Below the pieces are notes generated by a model, which saw nothing but the letters and a program-made list of their open reading frames with translations, did not search any database and had not been told where the DNA came from. From NCBI GenBank assembly GCA_938001995.1, contig CALLAV010000153.1, forward strand, positions 1-7,943: a stretch of 7,943 nt of DNA, read 5' to 3'. Both the position numbers and the translations under genes were made by a program. The stretch's first letter is position 1, and each line of letters starts with the position of its first letter. The DNA is from an uncultured Amylibacter sp. Lineage in GTDB: Bacteria > Pseudomonadota > Alphaproteobacteria > Rhodobacterales > Rhodobacteraceae. This document shows, piece by piece, positions 1 to 6,009 of the stretch.

Positions 1-678
1 GTGCGCGGGTTCACAGGATTTGGCACGGCGATGGTTTATCTGCCCTTTGCAGGTGCCGTGCTAAGCCCTGTTGGCGCACTTCTTTCGCTGGTTTGTATGG
101 ACATCTTCGGCCCATTGCCCTTGGTTCCCAACGCGGTGCGCAAAGGCCACCCCCGCGATATTCTTTTCCTTGGCATTGGCATGGTCGTTATGCTGCCCAT
201 CGGCATCTATTTGTTGGGCCAGATGGAGGGAACGACCTATCGTTATATCGTGTCCATCGCGACGTTGATTGCGCTGTTCGTTTTGCTGTCTGGATTTCGC
301 TACAAAGGGGCGTTGACCTCCAAAGTGATGATCGGCACGGGTGGTTTGGGTGGCTTTCTGGGCGGCGTGGCTGGCCTGCCTGGCCCCCCTGTGACGGTTC
401 TTTACATGGCGAGCACGCTGCCCGTCGAAGCAGTCCGCGCCAACATGATCTTGTTTCTGCTGTTGGCGGATATTCTGATCTTTCCGATCATGGCACTGCA
501 AGGGATGTTAAGCCTGCAACCCCTGATCATTGGCGCAATCATTATCCTGCCCTACATGGCTGGGGGCGCCGTTGGGGCCTATCTGTTTGACCCCGCAAAA
601 GAGAAGATTTACCGCGTTGTGGCCTACATTGTGATTGCTGGATCTGCCATAATGGGGCTGCCGTTTATATTGGGATAA
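1..678 (+). CDS. TauE/SafE-family membrane permease (5' end cut by window edge)
   Basis: An integral membrane protein of the sulfite exporter TauE/SafE (DUF81) family, which is linked to movement of sulfite, sulfoacetate or other organosulfur anions across the inner membrane; the substrate here cannot be read from sequence. The visible 225 residues begin with RGFTGFGTAM, the conserved motif close to the N-terminus of this family, and a second glycine-rich block, GGLGGFLGGVAGLPGPP, starts about residue 114, as expected for the second half of the internally duplicated fold. About seven hydrophobic helices are visible. Family members are usually near 250 residues, so roughly 15-30 N-terminal residues lie outside the window; the GTG at position 1 is best read as an internal Val codon, not a start. 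It ends in TAA five bases before the next gene, suggesting co-transcription. Family is clear; substrate is unknown. Confidence 0.88.
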   Translation: MRGFTGFGTAMVYLPFAGAVLSPVGALLSLVCMDIFGPLPLVPNAVRKGHPRDILFLGIGMVVMLPIGIYLLGQMEGTTYRYIVSIATLIALFVLLSGFRYKGALTSKVMIGTGGLGGFLGGVAGLPGPPVTVLYMASTLPVEAVRANMILFLLLADILIFPIMALQGMLSLQPLIIGAIIILPYMAGGAVGAYLFDPAKEKIYRVVAYIVIAGSAIMGLPFILG

Positions 679-683
679 AGACC

Positions 684-1037
684 ATGAAGTTGAGCGAAGT
701 GAAATATGAAGACCAAGTTCCCGTGGAAGGTTATGGCCCCGGCTTTTTCCGGGTGGCCGAACAAGTCCACGATGGCGCCATGTTTTTGACCGCAGACGGA
801 GCGCGGTCTTGGGGCGGATACACGGACCTTGCGCCGTTGATTGCATCTATCGAGGCCTATGACTTTGTGTTTGTGGGGACGGGGGCAGACATCGCGCCTG
901 TGCCACGGGATGTCCGTGATGCGCTTGATGCGGCCGGTGTCGCAATCGAGGTGATGTCGAGCCCAAGTGCGTGTCGCACCTATAATATCCTTTTGTCAGA
1001 GGGCCGCCGCGTCGCGCTTGCGGTGCTGCCTGTATAA
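684..1037 (+). CDS. Mth938-like domain protein (DUF498/DUF598)
   Basis: A 117-residue soluble protein of the Mth938-like family, related to mitochondrial NDUFAF3 and human AAMDC. Bacterial members have no firmly proven reaction. The family pattern is visible: an N-terminal strand segment (KLSEVKYEDQVPVEGYGPGFFRV), the S-W-G-G-Y/D segment about residues 42-50, the middle FVFVGTGADIAPVP (about 61-74) that matches the family's G-T-G block, and the C-terminal ACRTYNILLSEGRRVALAVLPV, matching the usual 'A..TYN.L..EGR.VA..L' ending. The length is normal. The ATG lies five bases after the TauE stop with only a weak ribosome site (GGGA/AAAG overlapping the upstream stop), which suggests translational coupling. 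In many alphaproteobacteria this gene sits near secretion or carotenoid genes; that context is absent here. The family assignment is good; the role is unknown. Confidence 0.85.
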   Translation: MKLSEVKYEDQVPVEGYGPGFFRVAEQVHDGAMFLTADGARSWGGYTDLAPLIASIEAYDFVFVGTGADIAPVPRDVRDALDAAGVAIEVMSSPSACRTYNILLSEGRRVALAVLPV

Positions 1038-1076
1038 ACTCCGCGTCAGTTGGGCTTGATTAATACGCGACTGACC

Positions 1077-1082
1077 TAGGTG
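1077..1082 (+). promoter_or_regulatory. Ribosome binding site that sets the start of the exported protein gene
   Basis: TAGGTG lies six bases before the ATG at 1089. It overlaps the alternative in-frame GTG at 1080, so it supports ATG 1089 rather than GTG 1080. The in-frame ATG at 1101 has no such sequence before it. Confidence 0.5.
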
Positions 1083-1088
1083 TATCTT

Positions 1089-1547
1089 ATGACTTTGAAA
1101 ATGACTGCCATTGCGGCTGGAACTTTGTGCGCGCTTGGAACAGGCGCTTTGGCGGATACGTTTACCTGCGCGTTGACGGATGCGCGCAATACAGGCTGGC
1201 TGCCTGATCGGCTGGTGGTTCAAATCAGCGCTGACGAAAAGATGGCCAAAGGGTTTGATCCAATCACCTATTCAACCCTGAACGGTTTGGCTGATGTGCA
1301 AATTCAGGCCGAAAATTCAGTGCGTATCGAACTGCGGTGGACCACAGGTCGATACCGCAACGAAAAAGCGATGCAAAGCCGCGACATGCCCAACATCCTT
1401 GCGGTTCCAGTTGTTTATCGCGCGACAATCCTGCGGGGTGGCAACAAAATCCTGTTGCGCGCCCAGCCCGAAGGCTCGCGCGAACGCCACACCGCGCGAG
1501 GAGCGTGTCAGGTTTCTGACACCGCCATTGAACAGGTCATTCGCTGA
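1089..1547 (+). CDS. Small exported protein of unknown function
   Basis: I do not recognise a named family. From ATG 1089 the product is 152 residues. It begins with a typical Sec signal peptide: a Lys near the start (K4), a hydrophobic Ala/Gly/Leu-rich core (about 5-19) and a likely signal peptidase I site after ALA (residues 20-22), leaving a mature protein that begins DTFTC. The mature part is polar with no further membrane segment and has just two cysteines, C27 and C140, near its two ends; they could form a disulfide in the periplasm (inference). The C-terminal third is Arg-rich. The protein looks like the small periplasmic hypothetical proteins often conserved among Rhodobacterales. It stands alone between the DUF498 and sodB genes, 51 nt and 109 nt away, and may have its own promoter. 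GTG 1080 or ATG 1101 are other possible starts. No function is proposed. Confidence 0.75.
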   Translation: MTLKMTAIAAGTLCALGTGALADTFTCALTDARNTGWLPDRLVVQISADEKMAKGFDPITYSTLNGLADVQIQAENSVRIELRWTTGRYRNEKAMQSRDMPNILAVPVVYRATILRGGNKILLRAQPEGSRERHTARGACQVSDTAIEQVIR

Positions 1548-1557
1548 ATGGCACTGC

Positions 1558-1577
1558 GGGGTGAAAACCACCCTTTC
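1558..1577 (+). terminator. Weak hairpin after the exported protein gene
   Basis: GGGTG (1559-1563) pairs with CACCC (1569-1573) around an AAAAC loop, with a possible outer G-T pair, and TTT follows directly. The stem is only five pairs and the T run is short, so at best this is a weak terminator or a transcript-end stabiliser between the exported protein gene and sodB. Confidence 0.35.
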
Positions 1578-1601
1578 CAACAAACCCATAACCGCTATAT
1601 A
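1574..1601 (+). promoter_or_regulatory. sodB: Possible sodB promoter
   Basis: TATATA at 1596-1601 is a plausible -10 box about 55 nt before the sodB start, with TTTCCA at 1574-1579 as a poor -35 match at 16 nt spacing. The placement fits a gene with its own promoter after a hairpin, but the -35 is weak. I see no clear Fur, Irr or OxyR site by eye. Confidence 0.3.
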
Positions 1602-1656
1602 CAAAACCGAAGGCTGGTCGCACGATCCAGCACAAACCCACTAGAAAGAGGCACCT

Positions 1657-2256
1657 ATGGCTTTTGAACTCCCTGATCTTCCCTATGCACACGACGCGCT
1701 GGCCGATGGCGGTATGTCCAAAGAGACGTTGGAATATCACCACGACTTGCACCACAACGCCTATGTGACCAACGGCAACAAAGCCATTGAAGGCACAGAA
1801 TGGGATGGCAAAAGCCTCGAAGAGATCATCGTGGGGACATACGACAAAACCGCTGTGGCCCAAAACGGCATCTTCAACAACATCAGCCAGCTTTGGAACC
1901 ACAACCAGTTCTGGGAAATGATGGGCCCAAAAGGGCGCTCCATGCCGTCCGAGCTGGAAGCCGCGCTAAAAGACAGCTTTGGTTCCGTTGATGAATTCAA
2001 ATCACAGTTTTCCGCAGCAGGTGCAGGCCAATTTGGTTCTGGCTGGTGCTGGTTGGTGAAAAACGCAGATGGGTCTTTGGCTGTGACCAAGACCGAAAAC
2101 GGCGTGAACCCGTTGTGCTTTAATCAAACGGCGCTGCTGGGTTGCGATGTATGGGAGCACAGCTACTACATCGATTTCCGCAATGCGCGTCCAAAGTATC
2201 TGACCAACTTCCTCGACAACTTGGTCAACTGGGAAAACGTCGCATCCCGCATGTGA
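1657..2256 (+). CDS. sodB: Superoxide dismutase, iron type
   Basis: Cytoplasmic Fe/Mn-family superoxide dismutase, which converts superoxide to hydrogen peroxide and oxygen. The 199-residue length is normal. All four metal ligands are present in standard motifs: His28 (EYHHDLHH), His82 (QLWNHNQFW), Asp164 and His168 (DVWEHSYYID). The N-terminal all-helical domain spans about 1-90 and the alpha/beta domain about 97-199. Iron rather than manganese is indicated by Gln78 in the NNISQLWNH block, the position that supplies the outer-sphere glutamine in Fe enzymes; the NPLCFNQT region appears to lack the alternative Mn-type glutamine at its usual place, though this alignment was done by eye. Start: ATG 1657 follows AGAGG (1647-1651) with five bases between. 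Cysteines 131, 154 and 163 are present; I believe 154 and 163 are common in alphaproteobacterial members. The gene is monocistronic in appearance, with a strong terminator 22 nt after the stop. Confidence 0.97.
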   Translation: MAFELPDLPYAHDALADGGMSKETLEYHHDLHHNAYVTNGNKAIEGTEWDGKSLEEIIVGTYDKTAVAQNGIFNNISQLWNHNQFWEMMGPKGRSMPSELEAALKDSFGSVDEFKSQFSAAGAGQFGSGWCWLVKNADGSLAVTKTENGVNPLCFNQTALLGCDVWEHSYYIDFRNARPKYLTNFLDNLVNWENVASRM

Positions 2257-2278
2257 TCTTGATCAGACTTCAGTTTCG

Positions 2279-2306
2279 AAAGCCCTGCCAATTTGGCGGG
2301 GCTTTT
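2279..2306 (+). terminator. Intrinsic terminator of sodB
   Basis: AGCCCTGCC (2281-2289) pairs with GGCGGGGCT (2295-2303) over nine positions, one a G-T wobble, around an AATTT loop, extended by A-T pairs at the base and followed by a T run. It lies 22 nt after the sodB stop and just before the end of the convergent LOG gene. On the minus strand the trailing T run is shorter, so any action on the LOG transcript is less certain. Confidence 0.85.
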
Positions 2307-2310
2307 GCGT

Positions 2311-2859
2311 TTAAAGGACCGTTAGCAGATCGCCCACCGTGTCCACGACGCTAAACAACCCGCGCAAGGACGCATCCGCAAAACCCTGTTCAATCTGGTG
2401 GTCGATCAGCGTCACCAGCGGGTTCCAATAGCCGTCTATGTTCAGCAAATAGATCGGCTTTTTGTGCAGGCCTAGCTGCGCCCAGGTAACCACCTCAAAG
2501 AACTCGTCCAATGAACCGGCACCACCTGGAAGCGTAACAATGATGTCGGCATTCATGAACATCACCTTTTTGCGTTCGTGCATGTTTTCGGTGATGATGA
2601 ACTTTGTCAGGTCGCGTTTTCCGACTTCCATGTCCATCAAATGAACGGGGATGACGCCAAAGGTTTCGCCACCCGCTGCTTGGCAGGCATTTGCAACTGT
2701 GCCCATCAGCCCCACATCGCCCGCGCCGTAAACCAGCCGCATGCCGCGCGCGGCCAGTCCAGACCCGAGGTCTTCTGCCGCTGCTTTGTACGCGGGATTG
2801 GTTCCAAAACGGGATCCGCAAAAGACGCAGACGGATGGATTGGGGGTGTTGGCTGTCAT
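2311..2859 (-). CDS. LOG-family protein (nucleoside 5'-monophosphate phosphoribohydrolase type)
   Basis: A cytoplasmic Rossmann-fold protein of the LOG (LONELY GUY, TIGR00730) family. Characterised members cleave cytokinin riboside 5'-monophosphates or AMP to free base and ribose 5-phosphate; the bacterial physiological substrate is often undefined. The 182 residues are the usual length. Motifs in order: VCVFCGSRFG (10-19), YGAGDVGLMG (44-53), GVIP (68-71), MHERK (93-97), and PGGAGSLDE (111-119), the family's catalytic and nucleotide-binding PGGxGTxxE signature with Ser in place of Thr. The second glycine of the common YGGG block is Ala46, a variation I think is frequent in this bacterial group. 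Start: ATG at 2859 gives a standard N-terminus, although no good ribosome site precedes it. It is divergent from the LysM gene and convergent with sodB, so it is likely transcribed alone. The family is certain; the substrate is inferred only from homologues. Confidence 0.93.
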   Translation of the reverse strand: MTANTPNPSVCVFCGSRFGTNPAYKAAAEDLGSGLAARGMRLVYGAGDVGLMGTVANACQAAGGETFGVIPVHLMDMEVGKRDLTKFIITENMHERKKVMFMNADIIVTLPGGAGSLDEFFEVVTWAQLGLHKKPIYLLNIDGYWNPLVTLIDHQIEQGFADASLRGLFSVVDTVGDLLTVL

Positions 2860-2869
2860 GTTCAGGACT

Positions 2870-2898
2870 TTGTGATTGGGGTTTTGTGATACTATGCT
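2870..2898 (+). promoter_or_regulatory. Possible promoter for the LysM gene
   Basis: TTGTGA (2870-2875), a 17-nt spacer and TATGCT (2893-2898) each match the sigma-70 consensus at four of six positions. It would start transcripts near 2905, about 50 nt before the LysM gene start. The -10 lies inside the spacer of an inverted repeat (2886-2911). Confidence 0.4.
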
Positions 2899-2911
2899 TT
2901 CAGTGTATCAC
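2886..2911. repeat. Perfect 7-bp inverted repeat in the divergent LOG/LysM spacer
   Basis: GTGATAC (2886-2892) and GTATCAC (2905-2911) are a perfect inverted pair separated by 12 nt, so their centres are about 19 bp apart, roughly two helical turns. A further copy of the TTTGTGAT block lies at 2869-2876, besides that at 2883-2890. The arrangement looks like an operator for a dimeric regulator, but no regulator is identified. Confidence 0.4.
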
Positions 2912-2919
2912 GGTTGCAA
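2891..2919 (-). promoter_or_regulatory. Possible promoter for the LOG gene
   Basis: On the minus strand TTGCAA (2919-2914), a 17-nt spacer and CATAGT (2896-2891) each match the sigma-70 consensus at four of six positions. The start would fall near 2884, about 25 nt before the LOG ATG. Its -10 overlaps the -10 of the rightward candidate, so the two could not easily be occupied at once. Confidence 0.35.
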
Positions 2920-2953
2920 CGATGTGAAACGGCGAAGTGAAGGCGAATGTGAA

Positions 2954-3982
2954 ATGATGTCTCCACCCCTGAAAATTGCGGCAGGTGCGACCATGTTAAC
3001 GGGTGTCGCGGTTGTTTGGTTGTTGGCTTACGGCGCAGGATATGCGCCCCAAGACTTGCCTTCGCCAACAGCTGCGATTGCTTCCAATGAACCATCCGAA
3101 ACCGTTAAAACGCAAGCGGCCAGCGCCATTCGTGATGCGATTGTATCCGAGGCCGCGCAAACGGGTCCTGCGTTTGATGTGGTGCGCGTAGATGCAAGCG
3201 GTTCTGCGGTGATTGCTGGCACAGCAGAGCCGAAAACAGACATTGCGATCACCATGGGCGGTGATGTGTTTGAAACCGTCCAAACCGATAACAACGGTGC
3301 GTTTGTGGCACTACTGCAATTGCCCGCCGCTGAGGAAGCGCTGACGGTCGGCCTAAAGCAATTGCGCGATGGGGCCGTGGTGGCGGTGTCTGTGGAAACG
3401 GTTTTGGTCGTACCACCTGCGCCCGAATTGGAAGCGGTGACGGCACCGACCATTGTGCTCGCCGACGAAACTGGGGCCGAGGTGCTGCAAGGTGGCGCAC
3501 GCGCTGCTGGGACAGGTGTTTCCGAAAACCCGCTCAGTCTCGATACGATATCCTATGACACGCGCGGCGCGGTTGTTTTGTCAGGCCAAGGCACGGGTGC
3601 GCAGTTTGTGCGGGTCTATGTGGACAATACACCGATTGAAACAGAACTGGTGCCAGATGACGGCAATTGGCGTGTGGTTTTGCCAGATGTGGATCAAGGA
3701 TTGTACACGCTTCGAGTGGATGAAATTAACCCTGCGGGCAATGTTCAAGCGCGCGTGGAAAGCCCGTTCCAGCGGGTCTCGGCAAAGGATGTTTTGGCCG
3801 CAGATGTGACCACAACAGACACAGGCCGTGTGGTTGTGCAGCCCGGCCATACGCTTTGGGAACTGGCCGAGGACACGTATGGGGATGGGGTGAAATATGT
3901 TCAGATATTTCATGCCAATCGCGACAATATTCGCGATGCGAATTTGATCTATCCGGGCCAAATTTTCGAATTACCTGAATAA
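2954..3982 (+). CDS. Membrane-anchored LysM-domain protein with Ig-like segments
   Basis: Probably an envelope protein anchored in the inner membrane and binding peptidoglycan from the periplasm. From ATG 2954 it has 342 residues. Residues about 8-29 form one hydrophobic helix with a Lys just before it, without a clear signal peptidase site, so an uncleaved anchor is likely. An Ala/Thr/Glu-rich linker follows. Residues about 74-124 (VRVDASGSAVIAGTAEP then a DNNGAF turn) and about 196-273 (a second ASG-like strand set with DDGNWRVVLP and GLYTLRVDE) look like Ig-like beta-sandwich segments. Residues 293-342 are a LysM domain: VVQPGHTLWELAEDTYGDG, IFHANRDNI and YPGQIFELP. Start: GAAGG (2939-2943) precedes ATG 2954 by ten bases; ATG 2957 is nearly as good, and an in-frame GTG at 2924 or an earlier ATG at 2876 would add residues without a matching signal. 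Rhodobacterales often carry such proteins; the function is not defined. Confidence 0.88.
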   Translation: MMSPPLKIAAGATMLTGVAVVWLLAYGAGYAPQDLPSPTAAIASNEPSETVKTQAASAIRDAIVSEAAQTGPAFDVVRVDASGSAVIAGTAEPKTDIAITMGGDVFETVQTDNNGAFVALLQLPAAEEALTVGLKQLRDGAVVAVSVETVLVVPPAPELEAVTAPTIVLADETGAEVLQGGARAAGTGVSENPLSLDTISYDTRGAVVLSGQGTGAQFVRVYVDNTPIETELVPDDGNWRVVLPDVDQGLYTLRVDEINPAGNVQARVESPFQRVSAKDVLAADVTTTDTGRVVVQPGHTLWELAEDTYGDGVKYVQIFHANRDNIRDANLIYPGQIFELPE

Positions 3983-3990
3983 ACTGGTGC

Positions 3991-4026
3991 GATGGGGCGT
4001 GTCGGTCTGGTCAATCCAGACCCATC
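3991..4026 (+). other. Hairpin between the LysM and ABC genes
   Basis: GGTCTGG (4004-4010) pairs perfectly with CCAGACC (4016-4022) around a TCAAT loop. GATG (3991-3994) could add an outer stem with CATC (4023-4026) across a bulge. There is no T run after it, so it is not a standard intrinsic terminator. It may mark an RNA processing or stabilising site in a shared transcript. Confidence 0.5.
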
Positions 4027-4045
4027 GGCCTATTTACAGGTGTTC

Positions 4046-4050
4046 AGGAG
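4046..4050 (+). promoter_or_regulatory. Ribosome binding site that sets the ABC transporter start
   Basis: AGGAG sits seven bases before the ATG at 4058 and is the best ribosome site in the window. It argues against the longer in-frame reading from 3992, whose extra 22 residues would be encoded by the intergenic hairpin region. Confidence 0.8.
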
Positions 4051-4057
4051 AATACCA

Positions 4058-5896
4058 ATGCGCAAAACCACCATCACCAACGCCGAAATTGATCGCAAAA
4101 GCGGGATGCGCACCATTCGCAAAGTTGCACCCTACTTGTGGCCTGCGGGCGAAATGTCGATCAAGGTGCGGGTCATTTTGGCGCTTTTGACGTTGGTGTT
4201 GGCGCGGGTCGTTTCTGTCTCGACACCCTTTTACTATAAGGCGGCGGTGGATGCGCTGGCGCCCGTTGCGGATGCAGCAGAACCCGCCATGCTGTTGGCG
4301 ATGGGAGCCGTTGGCCTGACCATCGCATATGGGGCGTTGCGGTTATTGTCTGTGGGTTTCAACCAGCTGCGCGACGTCATTTTTGCTCGTGTGGGGCAGC
4401 GTGCCTTGCGCAAACTGGCGCTTGAGACATTCGAGCACATGCACGCGCTGTCGCTACGGTATCACATCACGCGCAAGACAGGTGGTCTAAGCCGTATTAT
4501 TGAACGCGGTGTGAAGGGCGTGGAATTTCTGCTGCGCTTTATGCTGTTTTCCATCGGGCCACTGATCCTTGAATTGATCATGATCTCGGCAATTTTGTTC
4601 TTTGTGTTTGACGTTTGGTATTTGGCAGTCGTCGTTCTGACCATCGCAATTTACATTTGGTTCACGTTCAAAGTGACAGAATGGCGCGTGCAAATCCGCA
4701 AGGAAATGAATGACCAAGACACGGATGCAAACCAGAAGGCCATTGATAGTCTGCTGAACTTTGAAACCGTAAAATATTTCGGTGCAGAGCAACGCGAAGC
4801 CATGCGCTATGACGAGAGCATGAAGGGCTATGAGGCAGCAGCGCTCAAGACGAATTATTCGTTGGCCTTCCTAAACTTCGGACAGTCCTTTTTGATCACG
4901 GGCGGGTTGGTGATCGTCATGGTCATGGCTGCGATAGGGGTTCAAAACGGCGATTTGACGGTGGGCGATTTTGTGATGGTGAACGCCTATATGATCCAGA
5001 TCACGATGCCACTGAATTTCCTTGGCACAGTGTACCGCGAAATCCGTCAGGCGCTGGTGGATATGGGTGAAATGTTTGACCTGCTTGAACAGCCAGCCGA
5101 AGTGAAAGACAAGCCAAACGCCAAAGCGCTGGAGGTGACGGGCGGGCATATCGAATTTAAGGCGGTGGACTTTGGTTATGACCCAGATCGCCAAATTCTG
5201 AAAACGCTCAATCTGGACGTGAAGCCGGGTCAAACCGTGGCGGTTGTCGGGCCGTCTGGGTCTGGTAAATCCACCATCGGGCGGCTGTTGTTTCGCTTTT
5301 ATGATGTGAATGGCGGCGGTGTGCTGATTGATGGGCAGGACATCCGCGACATCACACAGACGTCTTTGCATGACGCGCTTGGAATCGTGCCCCAAGATAC
5401 GGTGCTGTTCAACGATACGATTGGCTACAACATTGCCTATGGGCGCGAAGGTGCGACGCGGGACGATGTGATTGCAGCGGCGAAAGCAGCGAAGATCCAC
5501 GATTTCGTGGTCGATTTGCCAGATGGGTATGAAACAACCGTTGGCGAGCGTGGGTTGAAGCTGTCGGGTGGTGAAAAGCAACGGGTTGGCATTGCGCGTA
5601 CCTTGTTAAAAAACCCGCCCATCCTGTTGCTGGATGAGGCGACTTCGGCGCTCGACACGGAAACAGAACGAGACATTCAGGACAGTCTGAGGGCAATGAG
5701 CACGGGTCGATCGGTGATCACCATCGCGCACCGCCTGTCTACGATTGTGGATGCAGATAAGATTGTTGTGTTGGAAAACGGGCATCTGGTGGAGCAGGGC
5801 ACACATGACGAGTTGTTAGAGCTGGGTGCGCGGTACTCGAGCATGTGGCATCGCCAGTTGGCGGATGAAGATGAGGACGGTGTGCAGGTCGCTTAA
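4058..5896 (+). CDS. Atm1/HMT1-type ABC exporter (fused membrane and ATPase domains)
   Basis: A half-transporter that works as a homodimer in the inner membrane. Relatives (yeast Atm1, Novosphingobium NaAtm1, HMT1) export glutathione conjugates or sulfur species and connect to iron-sulfur cluster supply or heavy-metal tolerance. The 612 residues hold six predicted helices (about 34-60, 75-99, 158-182, 184-206, 272-297, 302-325) and a C-terminal ATPase domain. Motifs that mark the Atm1 group are DSLLNFETVKYF (230-241), NYSLAFLNFGQ (266-276) and YREIRQALVDM (326-336); the second lines the glutathione site in solved relatives. The ATPase is complete: Walker A GPSGSGKST (398-406, Lys404), Q-loop Gln446, signature LSGGEKQR (502-509), Walker B ILLLDE (522-527) and H-loop His558. 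It lies 75 nt after the LysM gene in the same direction and may share its transcript. The family is sure; the exported substrate here is inferred. Confidence 0.95.
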   Translation: MRKTTITNAEIDRKSGMRTIRKVAPYLWPAGEMSIKVRVILALLTLVLARVVSVSTPFYYKAAVDALAPVADAAEPAMLLAMGAVGLTIAYGALRLLSVGFNQLRDVIFARVGQRALRKLALETFEHMHALSLRYHITRKTGGLSRIIERGVKGVEFLLRFMLFSIGPLILELIMISAILFFVFDVWYLAVVVLTIAIYIWFTFKVTEWRVQIRKEMNDQDTDANQKAIDSLLNFETVKYFGAEQREAMRYDESMKGYEAAALKTNYSLAFLNFGQSFLITGGLVIVMVMAAIGVQNGDLTVGDFVMVNAYMIQITMPLNFLGTVYREIRQALVDMGEMFDLLEQPAEVKDKPNAKALEVTGGHIEFKAVDFGYDPDRQILKTLNLDVKPGQTVAVVGPSGSGKSTIGRLLFRFYDVNGGGVLIDGQDIRDITQTSLHDALGIVPQDTVLFNDTIGYNIAYGREGATRDDVIAAAKAAKIHDFVVDLPDGYETTVGERGLKLSGGEKQRVGIARTLLKNPPILLLDEATSALDTETERDIQDSLRAMSTGRSVITIAHRLSTIVDADKIVVLENGHLVEQGTHDELLELGARYSSMWHRQLADEDEDGVQVA

Positions 5897-5923
5897 AGGG
5901 GCCGCTGGCGCACTATGAGATAA

Positions 5924-5965
5924 GCCGCTTGCGCGGCGGATTTCGCTCCGCTGGGGATATTTTTT
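5924..5965 (+). other. Hairpin-rich spacer after the ABC gene, possible dispersed element
   Basis: Two overlapping alternative hairpins are visible: GCCGC/GCGGC (5924-5928 with 5933-5937) and GCGGA/TCCGC (5936-5940 with 5947-5951). A run of six T follows at 5960-5965. The T run is eight bases past the second stem, so it is a poor intrinsic terminator. The layout resembles short intergenic elements that recur in Rhodobacterales genomes; that is from memory and unchecked. Confidence 0.35.
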
Positions 5966-5977
5966 GCCAGAAGAAAG

Positions 5978-6006
5978 AACGGCGCGGTGGGAATCCGCGC
6001 CGTTTT
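5978..6006. terminator. Bidirectional terminator between the ABC and RND genes
   Basis: AACGGCGCGG (5978-5987) and CCGCGCCGTT (5995-6004) form a perfect ten-pair stem with a seven-base loop. Rightward it is followed by TTTTC (the run starts inside the stem), leftward by TTCTTTCTTC, and it lies four bases after the stop of the RND gene on its strand. It should end both convergent transcripts. Confidence 0.85.
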
Positions 6007-6009
6007 CAT

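Noticed and set aside
978..990. TATAAT inside the DUF498 gene as a promoter for the exported protein gene
   Set aside because: It encodes the conserved TYNIL segment of the protein and has no matching -35 sequence upstream.
1045..1075. GTCAGT/ACTGAC inverted repeat between the DUF498 gene and the exported protein gene as a terminator
   Set aside because: Only six pairs with a 19-nt loop and no T run; a chance pairing or a weak operator cannot be separated.
2876..2953. An earlier start for the LysM protein at 2876 or GTG 2924
   Set aside because: The added residues are polar and Cys-containing and would put a non-coding promoter and repeat region into the protein; ATG 2954 gives a standard membrane anchor with a ribosome site.
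3992..4057. A 22-residue N-terminal extension of the ABC transporter
   Set aside because: The ATG at 4058 has an excellent AGGAG ribosome site at seven bases, and the extension runs over an intergenic hairpin; it is not like other Atm1-type proteins.
4871..5581. A 236-residue open frame on the minus strand
   Set aside because: It lies wholly inside the ABC transporter gene, is rich in His/Arg/Gln typical of antisense shadow frames, and has no recognisable domain.
2311..5896. LOG, LysM and ABC genes as a new cytokinin-like signalling or export system
   Set aside because: The LOG gene is divergent, LOG proteins are widespread housekeeping-type enzymes, and the exporter carries Atm1 glutathione-type motifs; adjacency alone does not support a shared pathway.
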